Assembly: GCF_902497855.1 (NCBI RefSeq)
Contig: NZ_CABVHU010000001.1
Span: 997,360-1,061,359 of the forward strand
Source: Pseudomonas fluorescens
GTDB taxonomy: Bacteria; Pseudomonadota; Gammaproteobacteria; Pseudomonadales; Pseudomonadaceae
Direction of reading: 5' to 3'
DNA: 64,000 nucleotides
Shown here: piece after piece, positions 37,606-46,323 of the stretch
Position numbering within the stretch: the first letter of the stretch is position 1
Layout of the letters: every line of letters starts with the position of its first letter
The notes under the pieces: generated by a model
Seen by the model: the letters and a program-made list of their open reading frames with translations, nothing else
What the model was told of the DNA's origin: nothing
The model's database searches: none
Position numbers and translations under genes: made by a program

Positions 37606-38471
37606 GTGCCGTTGCGGTATTGCGCCTGCCCTTGGCGGTGGACCTGAGTGGCTTCGTCAAGTTGCTGCAACGCATGCAGGTGCCGCATCGGGTCAGTGAA
37701 GAGGCGGGCGAGCAGGTGCTGTGGGTGCCGGCGAACATCAGTGAAGACGTGCGTTCGTTATACGAACGTTTTCCGGCGGGCGATCCCGATCAACAACTGG
37801 ACATCCCCGTGGCGCCGAGCACCAGCCGCCCCGGTTTTGTCGAGCAACTGCGCTACGCCAAGGCGACTGCACTGGTACTGGTGCTGAGCCTGCTGGTCGG
37901 CGCGGTGACGCTGCTGGGCGCCAACTTCGACACGATGCGCTGGCTGACCTTTCTCGATTTTCGCATCGTCGGCGACTACATCCATTTCGTGCCGTTGGCC
38001 GACAGCCTGGCGGCGGGGCAGTGGTGGCGCCTGGTGACGCCGATGCTGATCCATTTCGGCATCCTGCACCTGGCCATGAACGGCATGTGGTACTGGGAAC
38101 TGGGGCGGCGCATCGAGTCGCGCCAGGGCAGTGTCAACCTGATCGGCCTGACCTTGCTGTTCAGCCTGGTGTCCAACTATACCCAGTTCGTTTTCAGCGG
38201 CCCGACCCTGTTTGGCGGATTGTCCGGGGTGCTGTACGGCCTGCTGGGGCATTGCTGGATTTTCCAGGTCCTGGCGCCGAACCCGGCCTATCGCCTGCCG
38301 CGTGGCGTGCTGGTGATGATGCTGGTGTGGTTGCTGCTCTGCCTGTCCGGGCTGGTCTCGATGATCGGCTTCGGTGAAATCGCCAACGCGGCCCACGTCA
38401 GCGGGTTGCTCATCGGATGCCTCACCGGCCTGTTGGGTGGTTTGTACAACCGCCGTAAACTGGCTGCCTAA
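37602..38471 (+). CDS. Rhomboid family intramembrane serine protease
   Basis: A 289-aa membrane protease with a cytosolic N-terminal domain of about 85 residues and six or seven transmembrane helices. The catalytic serine is S208 in GGLSGVLYGLLG and the histidine is H265 in NAAHVSGLLIGC. The HLAMNGMWYWELGRRIE segment before them holds the oxyanion-stabilising N and the WELG loop (WR-like). It resembles GlpG. The start overlaps the preceding stop as ATGA. Confidence 0.94.
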   Translation: MSAVAVLRLPLAVDLSGFVKLLQRMQVPHRVSEEAGEQVLWVPANISEDVRSLYERFPAGDPDQQLDIPVAPSTSRPGFVEQLRYAKATALVLVLSLLVGAVTLLGANFDTMRWLTFLDFRIVGDYIHFVPLADSLAAGQWWRLVTPMLIHFGILHLAMNGMWYWELGRRIESRQGSVNLIGLTLLFSLVSNYTQFVFSGPTLFGGLSGVLYGLLGHCWIFQVLAPNPAYRLPRGVLVMMLVWLLLCLSGLVSMIGFGEIANAAHVSGLLIGCLTGLLGGLYNRRKLAA

Positions 38472-38505
38472 ATTTAGTTGTGTCTTGAAGAGCACGGAGA
38501 CCTAG

Positions 38506-38766
38506 ATGTCCTCTTTTAACGAAATGATCAGCAACATCACCCCCGAAATCTACCAGAGCCTGAAACTGGCGGTGGAAATCGGCAAATGGTCCGACGGTGG
38601 CAAACTCACCGCCGAACAACGGGAACTGTCGCTGCAGGCGATGATCGCCTGGGAAATCCAGAACCTGCCCGAAGACCAGCGCACCGGTTACATGGGCGTG
38701 CAGGAATGCGGCTCCAAGTCGATCGAAGTGCCCAATATCCTGTTCAAGTCGGATGCTGTCCATTGA
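38506..38766 (+). CDS. DUF1315 family protein (YeaC-like)
   Basis: A small 86-aa acidic protein with MISNITPEIYQSLKLAVEIG, DGGKLTAEQRE and the ending LPEDQRTGYMGVQECGSKS. These are features of the DUF1315/YeaC family, whose function is unknown. It follows the rhomboid gene and overlaps the next gene at TTGA. Confidence 0.88.
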   Translation: MSSFNEMISNITPEIYQSLKLAVEIGKWSDGGKLTAEQRELSLQAMIAWEIQNLPEDQRTGYMGVQECGSKSIEVPNILFKSDAVH

Positions 38767-39593
38767 TCGAGATCGGCCGCGGTGCAATCAGCAAAATGTC
38801 GGCGCGCCTGGACGGGCCGAACGTGCAATACGCGTTTCGTCTGGACGACCTCGAGGTACCGGTCAATCCCTTGATCGGCACCACGGTGCGCCTGGAATAC
38901 CTGGGGGCGATCTTCTGCTCCCATTGCGGACGCAAGACCAAAACCAGTTTCAGCCAGGGTTACTGCTACCCGTGCATGACCAAACTGGCGCAGTGCGACC
39001 TCTGCATCATGAGCCCGGAGCGTTGCCACTACGACGCCGGCACCTGTCGGGAGCCGGCGTGGGGCGAGCAGTTCTGCATGACCGATCACATCGTGTACCT
39101 GTCCAACTCGTCGGGGGTGAAGGTCGGCATTACCCGTGCCACCCAACTGCCGACCCGCTGGATCGATCAGGGCGCCCGTCAGGCACTGCCGATCATGCGC
39201 GTTTCGACCCGTCAGCAATCGGGCTTTGTTGAAGACCTGTTTCGCAGCCAGGTCGCGGACAAGACCAATTGGCGTGCTTTACTCAAAGGCGACGCGATGT
39301 CGGTGGACCTGGCCCAGGTTCGCGATCAGCTGTTTGACAGCTGTGCCGAGGGTTTGCAAGGTTTGCAGGAACGATTCGGCCTGCAGGCGATCCAGACCAT
39401 TGCCGATGTCGAACCGCTCGAAATCCGCTACCCGATCGAGCAATACCCGGCGAAGATTGTCAGTTTCAACCTGGACAAGAACCCGATTGCCGAAGGCACG
39501 CTGTTGGGGATCAAGGGCCAATACCTGATTTTCGACACCGGCGTGATCAATATTCGCAAGTACACGGCCTATCAGCTCGCCGTGCATAGTTAA
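38763..39593 (+). CDS. DUF2797 family protein with zinc-ribbon-like cysteines
   Basis: A 276-aa protein of unknown function. The central cysteine cluster IFCSHCGRKTKTS, YCYPCMTKLAQCDLC and later CHYDAGTC...FC suggests a zinc-binding module. A GIY-like element VYLSNSSGVKVGITR (about 115-130) recalls GIY-YIG nucleases, a resemblance noted for the family. No ATG fits; the TTG at 38763 overlaps the preceding stop as TTGA and gives IEIGRGAISKM at the N-terminus. Translation probably depends on coupling to the DUF1315 gene. Confidence 0.85.
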   Translation: MIEIGRGAISKMSARLDGPNVQYAFRLDDLEVPVNPLIGTTVRLEYLGAIFCSHCGRKTKTSFSQGYCYPCMTKLAQCDLCIMSPERCHYDAGTCREPAWGEQFCMTDHIVYLSNSSGVKVGITRATQLPTRWIDQGARQALPIMRVSTRQQSGFVEDLFRSQVADKTNWRALLKGDAMSVDLAQVRDQLFDSCAEGLQGLQERFGLQAIQTIADVEPLEIRYPIEQYPAKIVSFNLDKNPIAEGTLLGIKGQYLIFDTGVINIRKYTAYQLAVHS

Positions 39594-39603
39594 GGACTCC
39601 AGC

Positions 39604-42261
39604 ATGCGCACCGAACAACCGAAGATGATTTACCTGAAGGACTATCAGGCCCCCGAATACCTGATCGACGAGACGCACCTGACCTTCGAGTTGTTCGAGG
39701 ACCACAGCCTGGTCCATGCGCAACTGGTGATGCGCCGCAATCCCGAGCGTGGCCCTGGCCTGCCGCCGCTGGTGCTGGACGGCCAGCAGCTCGAACTGTT
39801 GTCGGTGACCCTGGCCGATCGTGAGCTGGGCATTGCGGACTATCAGTTGACCGAGAATCACCTGACCCTGCAGCCGACCGGCACCACCTTCACGGTCGAC
39901 ACCAGCGTCAGGATCCACCCGGAAACCAACACCGCCCTGGAAGGTCTGTACAAGTCCGGCACCATGTTCTGCACCCAGTGTGAGGCCGAAGGCTTCCGCA
40001 AGATCACCTATTACCTCGACCGCCCGGACGTGATGAGCAGGTTCACCACCACGGTCGTTGCCGAGCAACACAGCTATCCGGTGCTGCTGTCCAACGGCAA
40101 CCCGATTGCCTCGGGTCCCGGCGAAGACGGCCGGCACTGGGCGACCTGGGAGGACCCGTTCAAGAAACCGGCCTACCTGTTCGCGCTGGTGGCCGGTGAC
40201 CTGTGGTGCGTCGAAGACAGCTTCACCACCATGACCGAGCGCTCCGTGGCGCTGCGTATCTATGTCGAGCCGGAAAACATCGACAAGTGCCAGCACGCCA
40301 TGAACAGCCTGAAGAAGTCCATGCGCTGGGATGAAGAGGTCTACGGTCGTGAGTACGACCTGGACATCTTCATGATCGTTGCGGTCAATGACTTCAACAT
40401 GGGCGCCATGGAGAACAAGGGCCTCAACATCTTCAACTCCAGCGCCGTGCTGGCGAAGGCCGAAACCGCCACCGACGCCGCACACCAGCGCGTAGAAGCG
40501 ATCGTCGCCCACGAGTATTTCCATAACTGGTCGGGTAACCGCGTGACCTGTCGCGACTGGTTCCAGCTGTCGCTCAAGGAAGGCTTTACCGTGTTCCGCG
40601 ATTCGGGCTTCTCCGCCGACATGAACTCGGCCACGGTCAAGCGCATCCAGGACGTGGCCTACCTGCGCACCCACCAGTTCGCCGAAGACGCCGGTCCCAT
40701 GGCTCACGCCGTGCGCCCGGACAGCTTCATCGAGATTTCCAACTTCTACACCCTGACCGTGTACGAAAAGGGCTCGGAAGTGGTGGGCATGATCCACACC
40801 TTGCTCGGTGCCGACGGCTTTCGCAAAGGCAGCGACCTGTACTTCGAACGCCATGACGGCCAGGCCGTGACCTGCGACGACTTCATCAAGGCCATGGAAG
40901 ACGCCAACGGTGTCGACCTGACCCAGTTCAAGCGCTGGTACAGCCAGGCCGGCACGCCGCGATTGGCGGTGAGCGAGTCCTACGACGCAGCAGCGAAAAC
41001 CTACAGCCTGACTTTCCGCCAGAGCTGCCCGCAAACCCCGGACAAGGTTGAAAAACTACCGTTCGTGATTCCGGTCGAACTGGGCCTGCTGGACAGCAAG
41101 GGCGGGGAGATTGCCCTGCGCCTTTCTGGCGAAGCAACTGCTCAAGGTACATCGCGGGTTATTTCGGTGACCGAAGCCGAGCAGACGTTCACCTTCATCG
41201 ACATCGCTGAAAAACCACTGCCTTCGTTGCTGCGCGGCTTCTCGGCCCCGGTGAAGCTGAGCTTCCCGTACGACCGCGACCAGCTCATGTTTCTGATGCA
41301 GCATGACAGCGACGGCTTCAATCGCTGGGATGCCGGCCAGCAATTGTCGGTTCAGGTCTTGCAGGAGCTGATTGCCGATCACCAGAAGGGCGAGAAGCTG
41401 GTGCTCGACCAGCGTCTGATTTCTGCCTTGCGTACGGTGCTGTCGGACGAGACCCTGGACCAGGCGATGGTCGCCGAAATGCTCTCGCTGCCGGGCGAAG
41501 CGTATCTGACCGAGATCAGCGAAGTGGCCGACGTTGAGGCCATCCACATCGCCCGGGAGTTTACCCGTAAACAATTGGCAGAAGGGTTGTTCGAGGCGCT
41601 GTGGCTGCGTTACCAGGCTAATCGCGATCTCTCGAAACAGACCCCCTATGTGGCCGAGGCCGAGCACTTCGCCCGTCGCGCGTTGCAGAACATTGCGCTG
41701 TCGTACCTGATGTTGAGCGGCAAGCCGGAAGTGTTGGCGGCGACCCTTGAGCAGTTCGAGACCAGCGACAACATGACCGAGCGCCTGACGGCATTGGCGG
41801 TGCTGGTGAATTCGCCGTTCGAGGAGCAGAAGGCGACGGCCCTGGCGAGTTTTGCCGAGCACTTCAAGGATAATCCGCTGGTCATGGATCAGTGGTTCAG
41901 CGTTCAGGCCGGCAGCACCTTGCCGGGCGGTCTGGAGCGGGTGCGTCAGTTGATGCAGCATCCGGCGTTCAACATCAAGAACCCGAACAAGGTCCGGGCA
42001 CTGGTCGGTGCGTTTGCCGGGCAGAACCTGATCAACTTCCATGCGGCGGACGGTTCCGGCTACCGGTTCCTGACGGATCTGGTGATCGAGCTGGACGGGT
42101 TCAACCCGCAGATCGCCTCTCGCCAATTGGCGCCGCTGACTCGCTGGCGCAAATACGATGATGCGCGTCAGGCGTTGATGAAAGGTGAGCTGGAGCGGAT
42201 TCGTACTTCGGGTCAGTTGTCCAGCGATGTGTTCGAAGTGGTCAGCAAGAGCCTGGCCTGA
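39604..42261 (+). CDS. pepN: Aminopeptidase N
   Basis: The 885-aa M1 zinc metallopeptidase removes N-terminal residues from peptides in the cytoplasm. The exopeptidase motif GAMEN is at 267-271 and the zinc site HEYFH at 303-307 with the distal glutamate in LKEGFTVFRD. The length matches E. coli PepN (870 aa). It ends the nadK-to-pepN group and starts ten bases after the DUF2797 gene. Confidence 0.97.
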   Translation: MRTEQPKMIYLKDYQAPEYLIDETHLTFELFEDHSLVHAQLVMRRNPERGPGLPPLVLDGQQLELLSVTLADRELGIADYQLTENHLTLQPTGTTFTVDTSVRIHPETNTALEGLYKSGTMFCTQCEAEGFRKITYYLDRPDVMSRFTTTVVAEQHSYPVLLSNGNPIASGPGEDGRHWATWEDPFKKPAYLFALVAGDLWCVEDSFTTMTERSVALRIYVEPENIDKCQHAMNSLKKSMRWDEEVYGREYDLDIFMIVAVNDFNMGAMENKGLNIFNSSAVLAKAETATDAAHQRVEAIVAHEYFHNWSGNRVTCRDWFQLSLKEGFTVFRDSGFSADMNSATVKRIQDVAYLRTHQFAEDAGPMAHAVRPDSFIEISNFYTLTVYEKGSEVVGMIHTLLGADGFRKGSDLYFERHDGQAVTCDDFIKAMEDANGVDLTQFKRWYSQAGTPRLAVSESYDAAAKTYSLTFRQSCPQTPDKVEKLPFVIPVELGLLDSKGGEIALRLSGEATAQGTSRVISVTEAEQTFTFIDIAEKPLPSLLRGFSAPVKLSFPYDRDQLMFLMQHDSDGFNRWDAGQQLSVQVLQELIADHQKGEKLVLDQRLISALRTVLSDETLDQAMVAEMLSLPGEAYLTEISEVADVEAIHIAREFTRKQLAEGLFEALWLRYQANRDLSKQTPYVAEAEHFARRALQNIALSYLMLSGKPEVLAATLEQFETSDNMTERLTALAVLVNSPFEEQKATALASFAEHFKDNPLVMDQWFSVQAGSTLPGGLERVRQLMQHPAFNIKNPNKVRALVGAFAGQNLINFHAADGSGYRFLTDLVIELDGFNPQIASRQLAPLTRWRKYDDARQALMKGELERIRTSGQLSSDVFEVVSKSLA

Positions 42262-42660
42262 ATCCGGCTTATCTCCTGCAGGGTGTTCACCGCGGCCCCC
42301 TGTAGGAGCTGGCTTGCCAGCGAAGGCGTCCGTTCAGTGATAAATATGTCGACTGACACACCGCCTTCGCTGGCAAGCCAGCTCCTACATGTCTTGCGCA
42401 AGCCCTCAATCCCGAGCCGAACCGCAATCACCCCACCTGATACCCCATCATTCATCCTCTCCCCATCCCCCCCTGGTTAACAAAACATAACGTGGCGTCG
42501 ATTGTCAGACCTTTCCAAACCCCGATAGGATAAAGCCAGCTTCCGAAGGGGCTCTGGATTGCGGGTTTCAGGACTATGCTCCAGAACAGGCAATCCCGAT
42601 GCACCCTTTGCGGCGCCCAGAAAGGTTGAACGACCTAACAATAATAATGGGGGAAGGTCT
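42262..42660 (+). promoter_or_regulatory. Intergenic leader of the YCF48/RND pair
   Basis: This 399-base gap holds a REP pair (42301-42389) and then about 180 bases that look like a promoter and 5' leader, with AT-richer ACAAAACATAACG near 42480 and GGGGGAAGG just before the start at 42661. I find no gene and no sure -35/-10 pair. Confidence 0.45.
42301..42389. repeat. REP/REPIN pair after pepN
   Basis: TGTAGGAGCTGGCTTGCCAG with CGAAGGCG is mirrored by CGCCTTCG with CTGGCAAGCCAGCTCCTACA. This is the same type as 5051-5140. Confidence 0.88.
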
Positions 42661-43734
42661 ATGAGTGAGCCTGTCATGGGTGTGGGTATCTGCCGCCCGC
42701 CGGCACTGCGCAAATTCGCGTTGCTGGCTACAGCGCTCTCGCTGTTGGGCTGTGCCGTGCTGTCGGCACCTGTGCTGGCCGCCGCGGCGCCGGCGTCCGA
42801 TGGGGTTTATTCGGTTGAATCCGCCAAGGCCAGCAAAAGCCTGATGCTCGACGTCGTGCACGCCGGCAATCGTCTGGTGGCGGTCGGGGATCGCGGGCAC
42901 ATCCTGTATTCCGATGACCAGGGCGCGACCTGGACCCAGGCCAAGGTGCCGACCCGGCAACTGCTGACCTCGGTATTCTTCGTCGACGACAAGCATGGCT
43001 GGGCTGTCGGCCATGACGCACAGATCCTCGCCAGCGAGGACGGCGGTGTCAGCTGGACCAAGCAATTTGAAGACCTCACACGCGAATCGCCGCTGCTCGA
43101 CGTCTGGTTCCAGGACGTCGACAGCGGCTTTGCCGTGGGCGCCTACGGTGCCGTGATGGCAACCACCGACGGTGGCAAGCACTGGGAAAACGTCAGCGAC
43201 CGCCTGGACAACGAAGACCAGTTCCACCTCAATGCGATCGCGGCCGTCAAGGATGCCGGGCTGTTCATCGTCGGCGAGCAGGGCAGCATGTTCCGCTCTG
43301 CCGATGGCGGCCAGACATGGGAGAAACTTGAAGGCCCCTATGAAGGCTCGTTGTTCGGCGTGATCGGCACCGCTCAGGCCAAAACCCTGCTGGCCTACGG
43401 GTTGCGGGGCAATCTGTATCGCTCCACGGATTTCGGCAGCACCTGGGAACAGGTCGAGTTGCAGGCCGCTCGCGGTGCGCTCGAGTTCGGTTTGTCCGGC
43501 GCCACGCTGCTCGACGACGGTTCCATCGTGATCGTCGGCAACGGCGGTTCGGTGATCCGCAGCAACGACAACGGCGAAACCTTCAGCGTGTTCAATCGCC
43601 CGGATCGCATTTCCGTTTCGGCCGTCACCGCGGCGGGCAACGGCAATCTGGTTCTGGCAGGACAGGGCGGCGTTCGCGTCACCTCGCCAACCGGCGCCGG
43701 CGCAGGGAATGGCAAAAACGGCTCGTCCAAATGA
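42661..43734 (+). CDS. YCF48-like beta-propeller protein, exported
   Basis: A 357-aa secreted protein. A hydrophobic signal segment (about 18-42, ending VLAAAAPA) is followed by repeated blades with the motif pattern S.D.G.TW: SDDQGATWTQ, SEDGGVSWTK, TTDGGKHWEN, SADGGQTWEK, STDFGSTWEQ and SNDNGETFSV. These are BNR/YCF48 (HCF136-like) propeller repeats, about six or seven in all. The start at 42661 is preceded by GGGGGAAGG. It lies 28 bases before the RND transporter gene. Such pairs occur beside MMPL transporters in Pseudomonas; assembly or partner function is inferred. Confidence 0.88.
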   Translation: MSEPVMGVGICRPPALRKFALLATALSLLGCAVLSAPVLAAAAPASDGVYSVESAKASKSLMLDVVHAGNRLVAVGDRGHILYSDDQGATWTQAKVPTRQLLTSVFFVDDKHGWAVGHDAQILASEDGGVSWTKQFEDLTRESPLLDVWFQDVDSGFAVGAYGAVMATTDGGKHWENVSDRLDNEDQFHLNAIAAVKDAGLFIVGEQGSMFRSADGGQTWEKLEGPYEGSLFGVIGTAQAKTLLAYGLRGNLYRSTDFGSTWEQVELQAARGALEFGLSGATLLDDGSIVIVGNGGSVIRSNDNGETFSVFNRPDRISVSAVTAAGNGNLVLAGQGGVRVTSPTGAGAGNGKNGSSK

Positions 43735-43762
43735 GCCGGGCACATAATAAGAAGGCGGGTCT

Positions 43763-46147
43763 ATGACATCCTTGAGCAGTCATCATCACGACAAGGCGAC
43801 GTTTCTCGAGCGCCTGATTTTCAACAACCGCCCGGCAGTGATCTTCATCTGCCTGCTGGTCAGTGTGTTCCTGTTCTGGCAGGCGACGCTGATCCGGCCG
43901 TCCACCAGTTTCGAAAAAATGATCCCGCTCGATCATCCGTTCATTCAAAAGATGATGGAGCACCGCAACGATCTGGCAAACCTGGGCAACACCGTGCGGA
44001 TCTCGGTGGAAGCCACCGATGGCGACATCTTCTCCAAGGAGTATATGGAGACCCTGCGCCAGATCAACGACGAAGTGTTCTACATCTCCGGCGTCGACCG
44101 TTCCGGCCTCAAGTCGCTGTGGAGTCCGAGCGTGCGCTGGACCGAAGTGACGGAGGAGGGGTTCGCCGGTGGCGAAGTGATTCCCCAGAGCTATAACGGT
44201 TCGCAGCAGAGCCTCGACCTGCTGCGCAATAACGTGCTCAAGTCCGGGCAGGTCGGGCGCCTGGTGGCCAACGACTTCAAGTCGAGCATCGTCGACATCC
44301 CGCTGCTGGAGTCCTACCCGGACCCGCAGGACCAGGGCACGTTGCTGGCACTGGATTACCGCAAGTTCTCCCACGAGCTGGAAGAAAAGATACGCGACAA
44401 GTTCGAAGCCCAGAACCCTAACGTGCAGATCCACATCGTCGGTTTTGCCAAGAAAGTCGGCGACCTGATCGATGGCCTGGTCATGGTGGTGATGTTCTTC
44501 GGCGTGGCCTTCGTCATTACCCTGATCCTGCTCTACTGGTTCACCAACTGCATGCGCAGCACCGTGGCGGTGTTGAGTACGACGCTGGTGGCCGTGGTCT
44601 GGCAACTCGGCCTGATGCACTTTTTCGGCTTCGGGCTGGACCCGTATTCGATGCTGGTGCCGTTCCTGATCTTCGCCATCGGTATTTCCCATGGCGTACA
44701 GAAAATCAACGGTATCGCTTTGCAGTCCAGCGAAGCGGACAACGCCCTGACGGCTGCGCGCCGTACCTTCCGCCAGCTGTTCCTGCCGGGGATGATTGCG
44801 ATCCTCGCGGATGCGGTGGGTTTCATCACGCTGCTGATCATCGATATCGGGGTGATCCGTGAACTGGCGATCGGCGCGTCCATCGGCGTCGCGGTGATCG
44901 TGTTCACCAACCTGATCCTGCTGCCGGTGGCGATTTCCTACGTCGGCATCAGTAAACGCGCGGTCGAACGCAGCAAGAAAGACGCGCATCGCGAACATCC
45001 GTTCTGGCGCCTGCTGTCGAACTTCGCCAGCCCGAAAGTCGCCCCGGTGTCCATTGCCCTGGCACTGGTCGCCTTCGGTGGCGGCCTCTGGTACAGCCAG
45101 AACCTGAAAATCGGTGACCTCGATCAGGGTGCGCCGGAGTTGCGTCCGGACTCGCGCTACAACCAGGACAACAACTTCATCATCAGCAACTACTCCACCA
45201 GCTCCGACGTATTGGTGGTGATGGTCAAGACCAAGTCCGAAGGCTGCTCGCGCTACGAAGCCATGGCGCCGATCGACGAGCTGATGTGGAAGATGCAGAA
45301 CACCGAGGGCGTGCAGTCGGCGATCTCGCTGGTGACCGTGTCCAAACAGATGATCAAGGGCATGAACGAGGGCAACCTGAAATGGGAAACCCTGTCACGC
45401 AACCCGGACGTGCTGAACAACTCCATCGCCCGCGCTGACGGCCTGTACAACAACAGCTGCTCCCTGGCGCCGGTGCTCATATTCCTCAATGATCACAAGG
45501 CGGAAACCCTGGACCGCGCGGTGCATGCGGTGCAGGACTTCGCCAAGGAGAACAACAAGGACGGCCTGGAATTCATCCTCGCCGCCGGCAACGCCGGGAT
45601 CGAGGCAGCCACTAACGAGGTGATCAAGGAGTCCGAGCTGACCATCCTGATCCTCGTCTACATCTGTGTCGCGACCATGTGCATGATCACCTTCCGTTCC
45701 TGGGCGGCGACCCTGTGCATCGTGCTGCCGCTGGTGCTGACCTCGGTACTTGGCAACGCGCTGATGGCGTTCATGGGCATCGGCGTGAAGGTGGCAACCT
45801 TGCCGGTGGTGGCGCTGGGGGTGGGGATTGGCGTGGATTACGGCATCTACATCTATAGCCGCCTGGAAAGCTTCCTGCGTGCCGGCTTGCCGTTGCAGGA
45901 AGCGTATTACCAGACGCTGAAGTCCACGGGCAAGGCCGTGCTGTTCACCGGCCTGTGCCTGGCCATCGGCGTGTGCACCTGGATCTTCTCGGCCATCAAG
46001 TTCCAGGCCGACATGGGGCTGATGCTGACCTTCATGCTGCTGTGGAACATGTTCGGCGCCCTGTGGCTGCTGCCGGCGCTGGCGCGGTTCCTGATCAAGC
46101 CGGAAAAGCTGGCGGGGCAGAAGGGCAATTCGCTGTTCGCTCACTGA
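43763..46147 (+). CDS. MMPL/RND family transporter
   Basis: A 794-aa inner-membrane protein with the RND duplication: a first helix near 30-50, a large periplasmic domain, five clustered helices (about 235-400), a second single helix near 425-445, another periplasmic domain and a last helix cluster (about 620-780). Motifs include GFAKKVGDLIDGLVMVVMFFG, FAIGISHGVQKI and VALGVGIGVDYGIYIYSRLE. These place it with the hydrophobe/lipid-exporting MMPL branch rather than AcrB-type pumps; no membrane-fusion gene is present. Substrate is unknown. Confidence 0.9.
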   Translation: MTSLSSHHHDKATFLERLIFNNRPAVIFICLLVSVFLFWQATLIRPSTSFEKMIPLDHPFIQKMMEHRNDLANLGNTVRISVEATDGDIFSKEYMETLRQINDEVFYISGVDRSGLKSLWSPSVRWTEVTEEGFAGGEVIPQSYNGSQQSLDLLRNNVLKSGQVGRLVANDFKSSIVDIPLLESYPDPQDQGTLLALDYRKFSHELEEKIRDKFEAQNPNVQIHIVGFAKKVGDLIDGLVMVVMFFGVAFVITLILLYWFTNCMRSTVAVLSTTLVAVVWQLGLMHFFGFGLDPYSMLVPFLIFAIGISHGVQKINGIALQSSEADNALTAARRTFRQLFLPGMIAILADAVGFITLLIIDIGVIRELAIGASIGVAVIVFTNLILLPVAISYVGISKRAVERSKKDAHREHPFWRLLSNFASPKVAPVSIALALVAFGGGLWYSQNLKIGDLDQGAPELRPDSRYNQDNNFIISNYSTSSDVLVVMVKTKSEGCSRYEAMAPIDELMWKMQNTEGVQSAISLVTVSKQMIKGMNEGNLKWETLSRNPDVLNNSIARADGLYNNSCSLAPVLIFLNDHKAETLDRAVHAVQDFAKENNKDGLEFILAAGNAGIEAATNEVIKESELTILILVYICVATMCMITFRSWAATLCIVLPLVLTSVLGNALMAFMGIGVKVATLPVVALGVGIGVDYGIYIYSRLESFLRAGLPLQEAYYQTLKSTGKAVLFTGLCLAIGVCTWIFSAIKFQADMGLMLTFMLLWNMFGALWLLPALARFLIKPEKLAGQKGNSLFAH

Positions 46148-46186
46148 CCCAAGTGCTAGAAACAATCCCGCCCGGGCTGGATGCCG

Positions 46187-46296
46187 GTCACTGTAGGAGC
46201 GAGCTTGCTCGCGATGGTCTTGAGGGCGACGCGTATATTCTGAATACACGCGTAATCGTTGACGTCCATCGCGAGCGAGCTCGCTCCTACAGTGAC
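46187..46296. repeat. REP/REPIN pair between the RND gene and the first giant gene
   Basis: GTCACTGTAGGAGCGAGCTT and GAGCTCGCTCCTACAGTGAC form the outer stem, with TCGCGATGG/CCATCGCGA further in and ACGCGTATATTC/GAATACACGCGT in the core. Confidence 0.88.
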
Positions 46297-46323
46297 CGCA
46301 TCAAGCTTGGGCTGAGCTTTTTA

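Noticed and set aside
43679..46249. Long minus-strand frames opposite the RND transporter
   Set aside because: They lack any domain and mirror the membrane protein on the plus strand.
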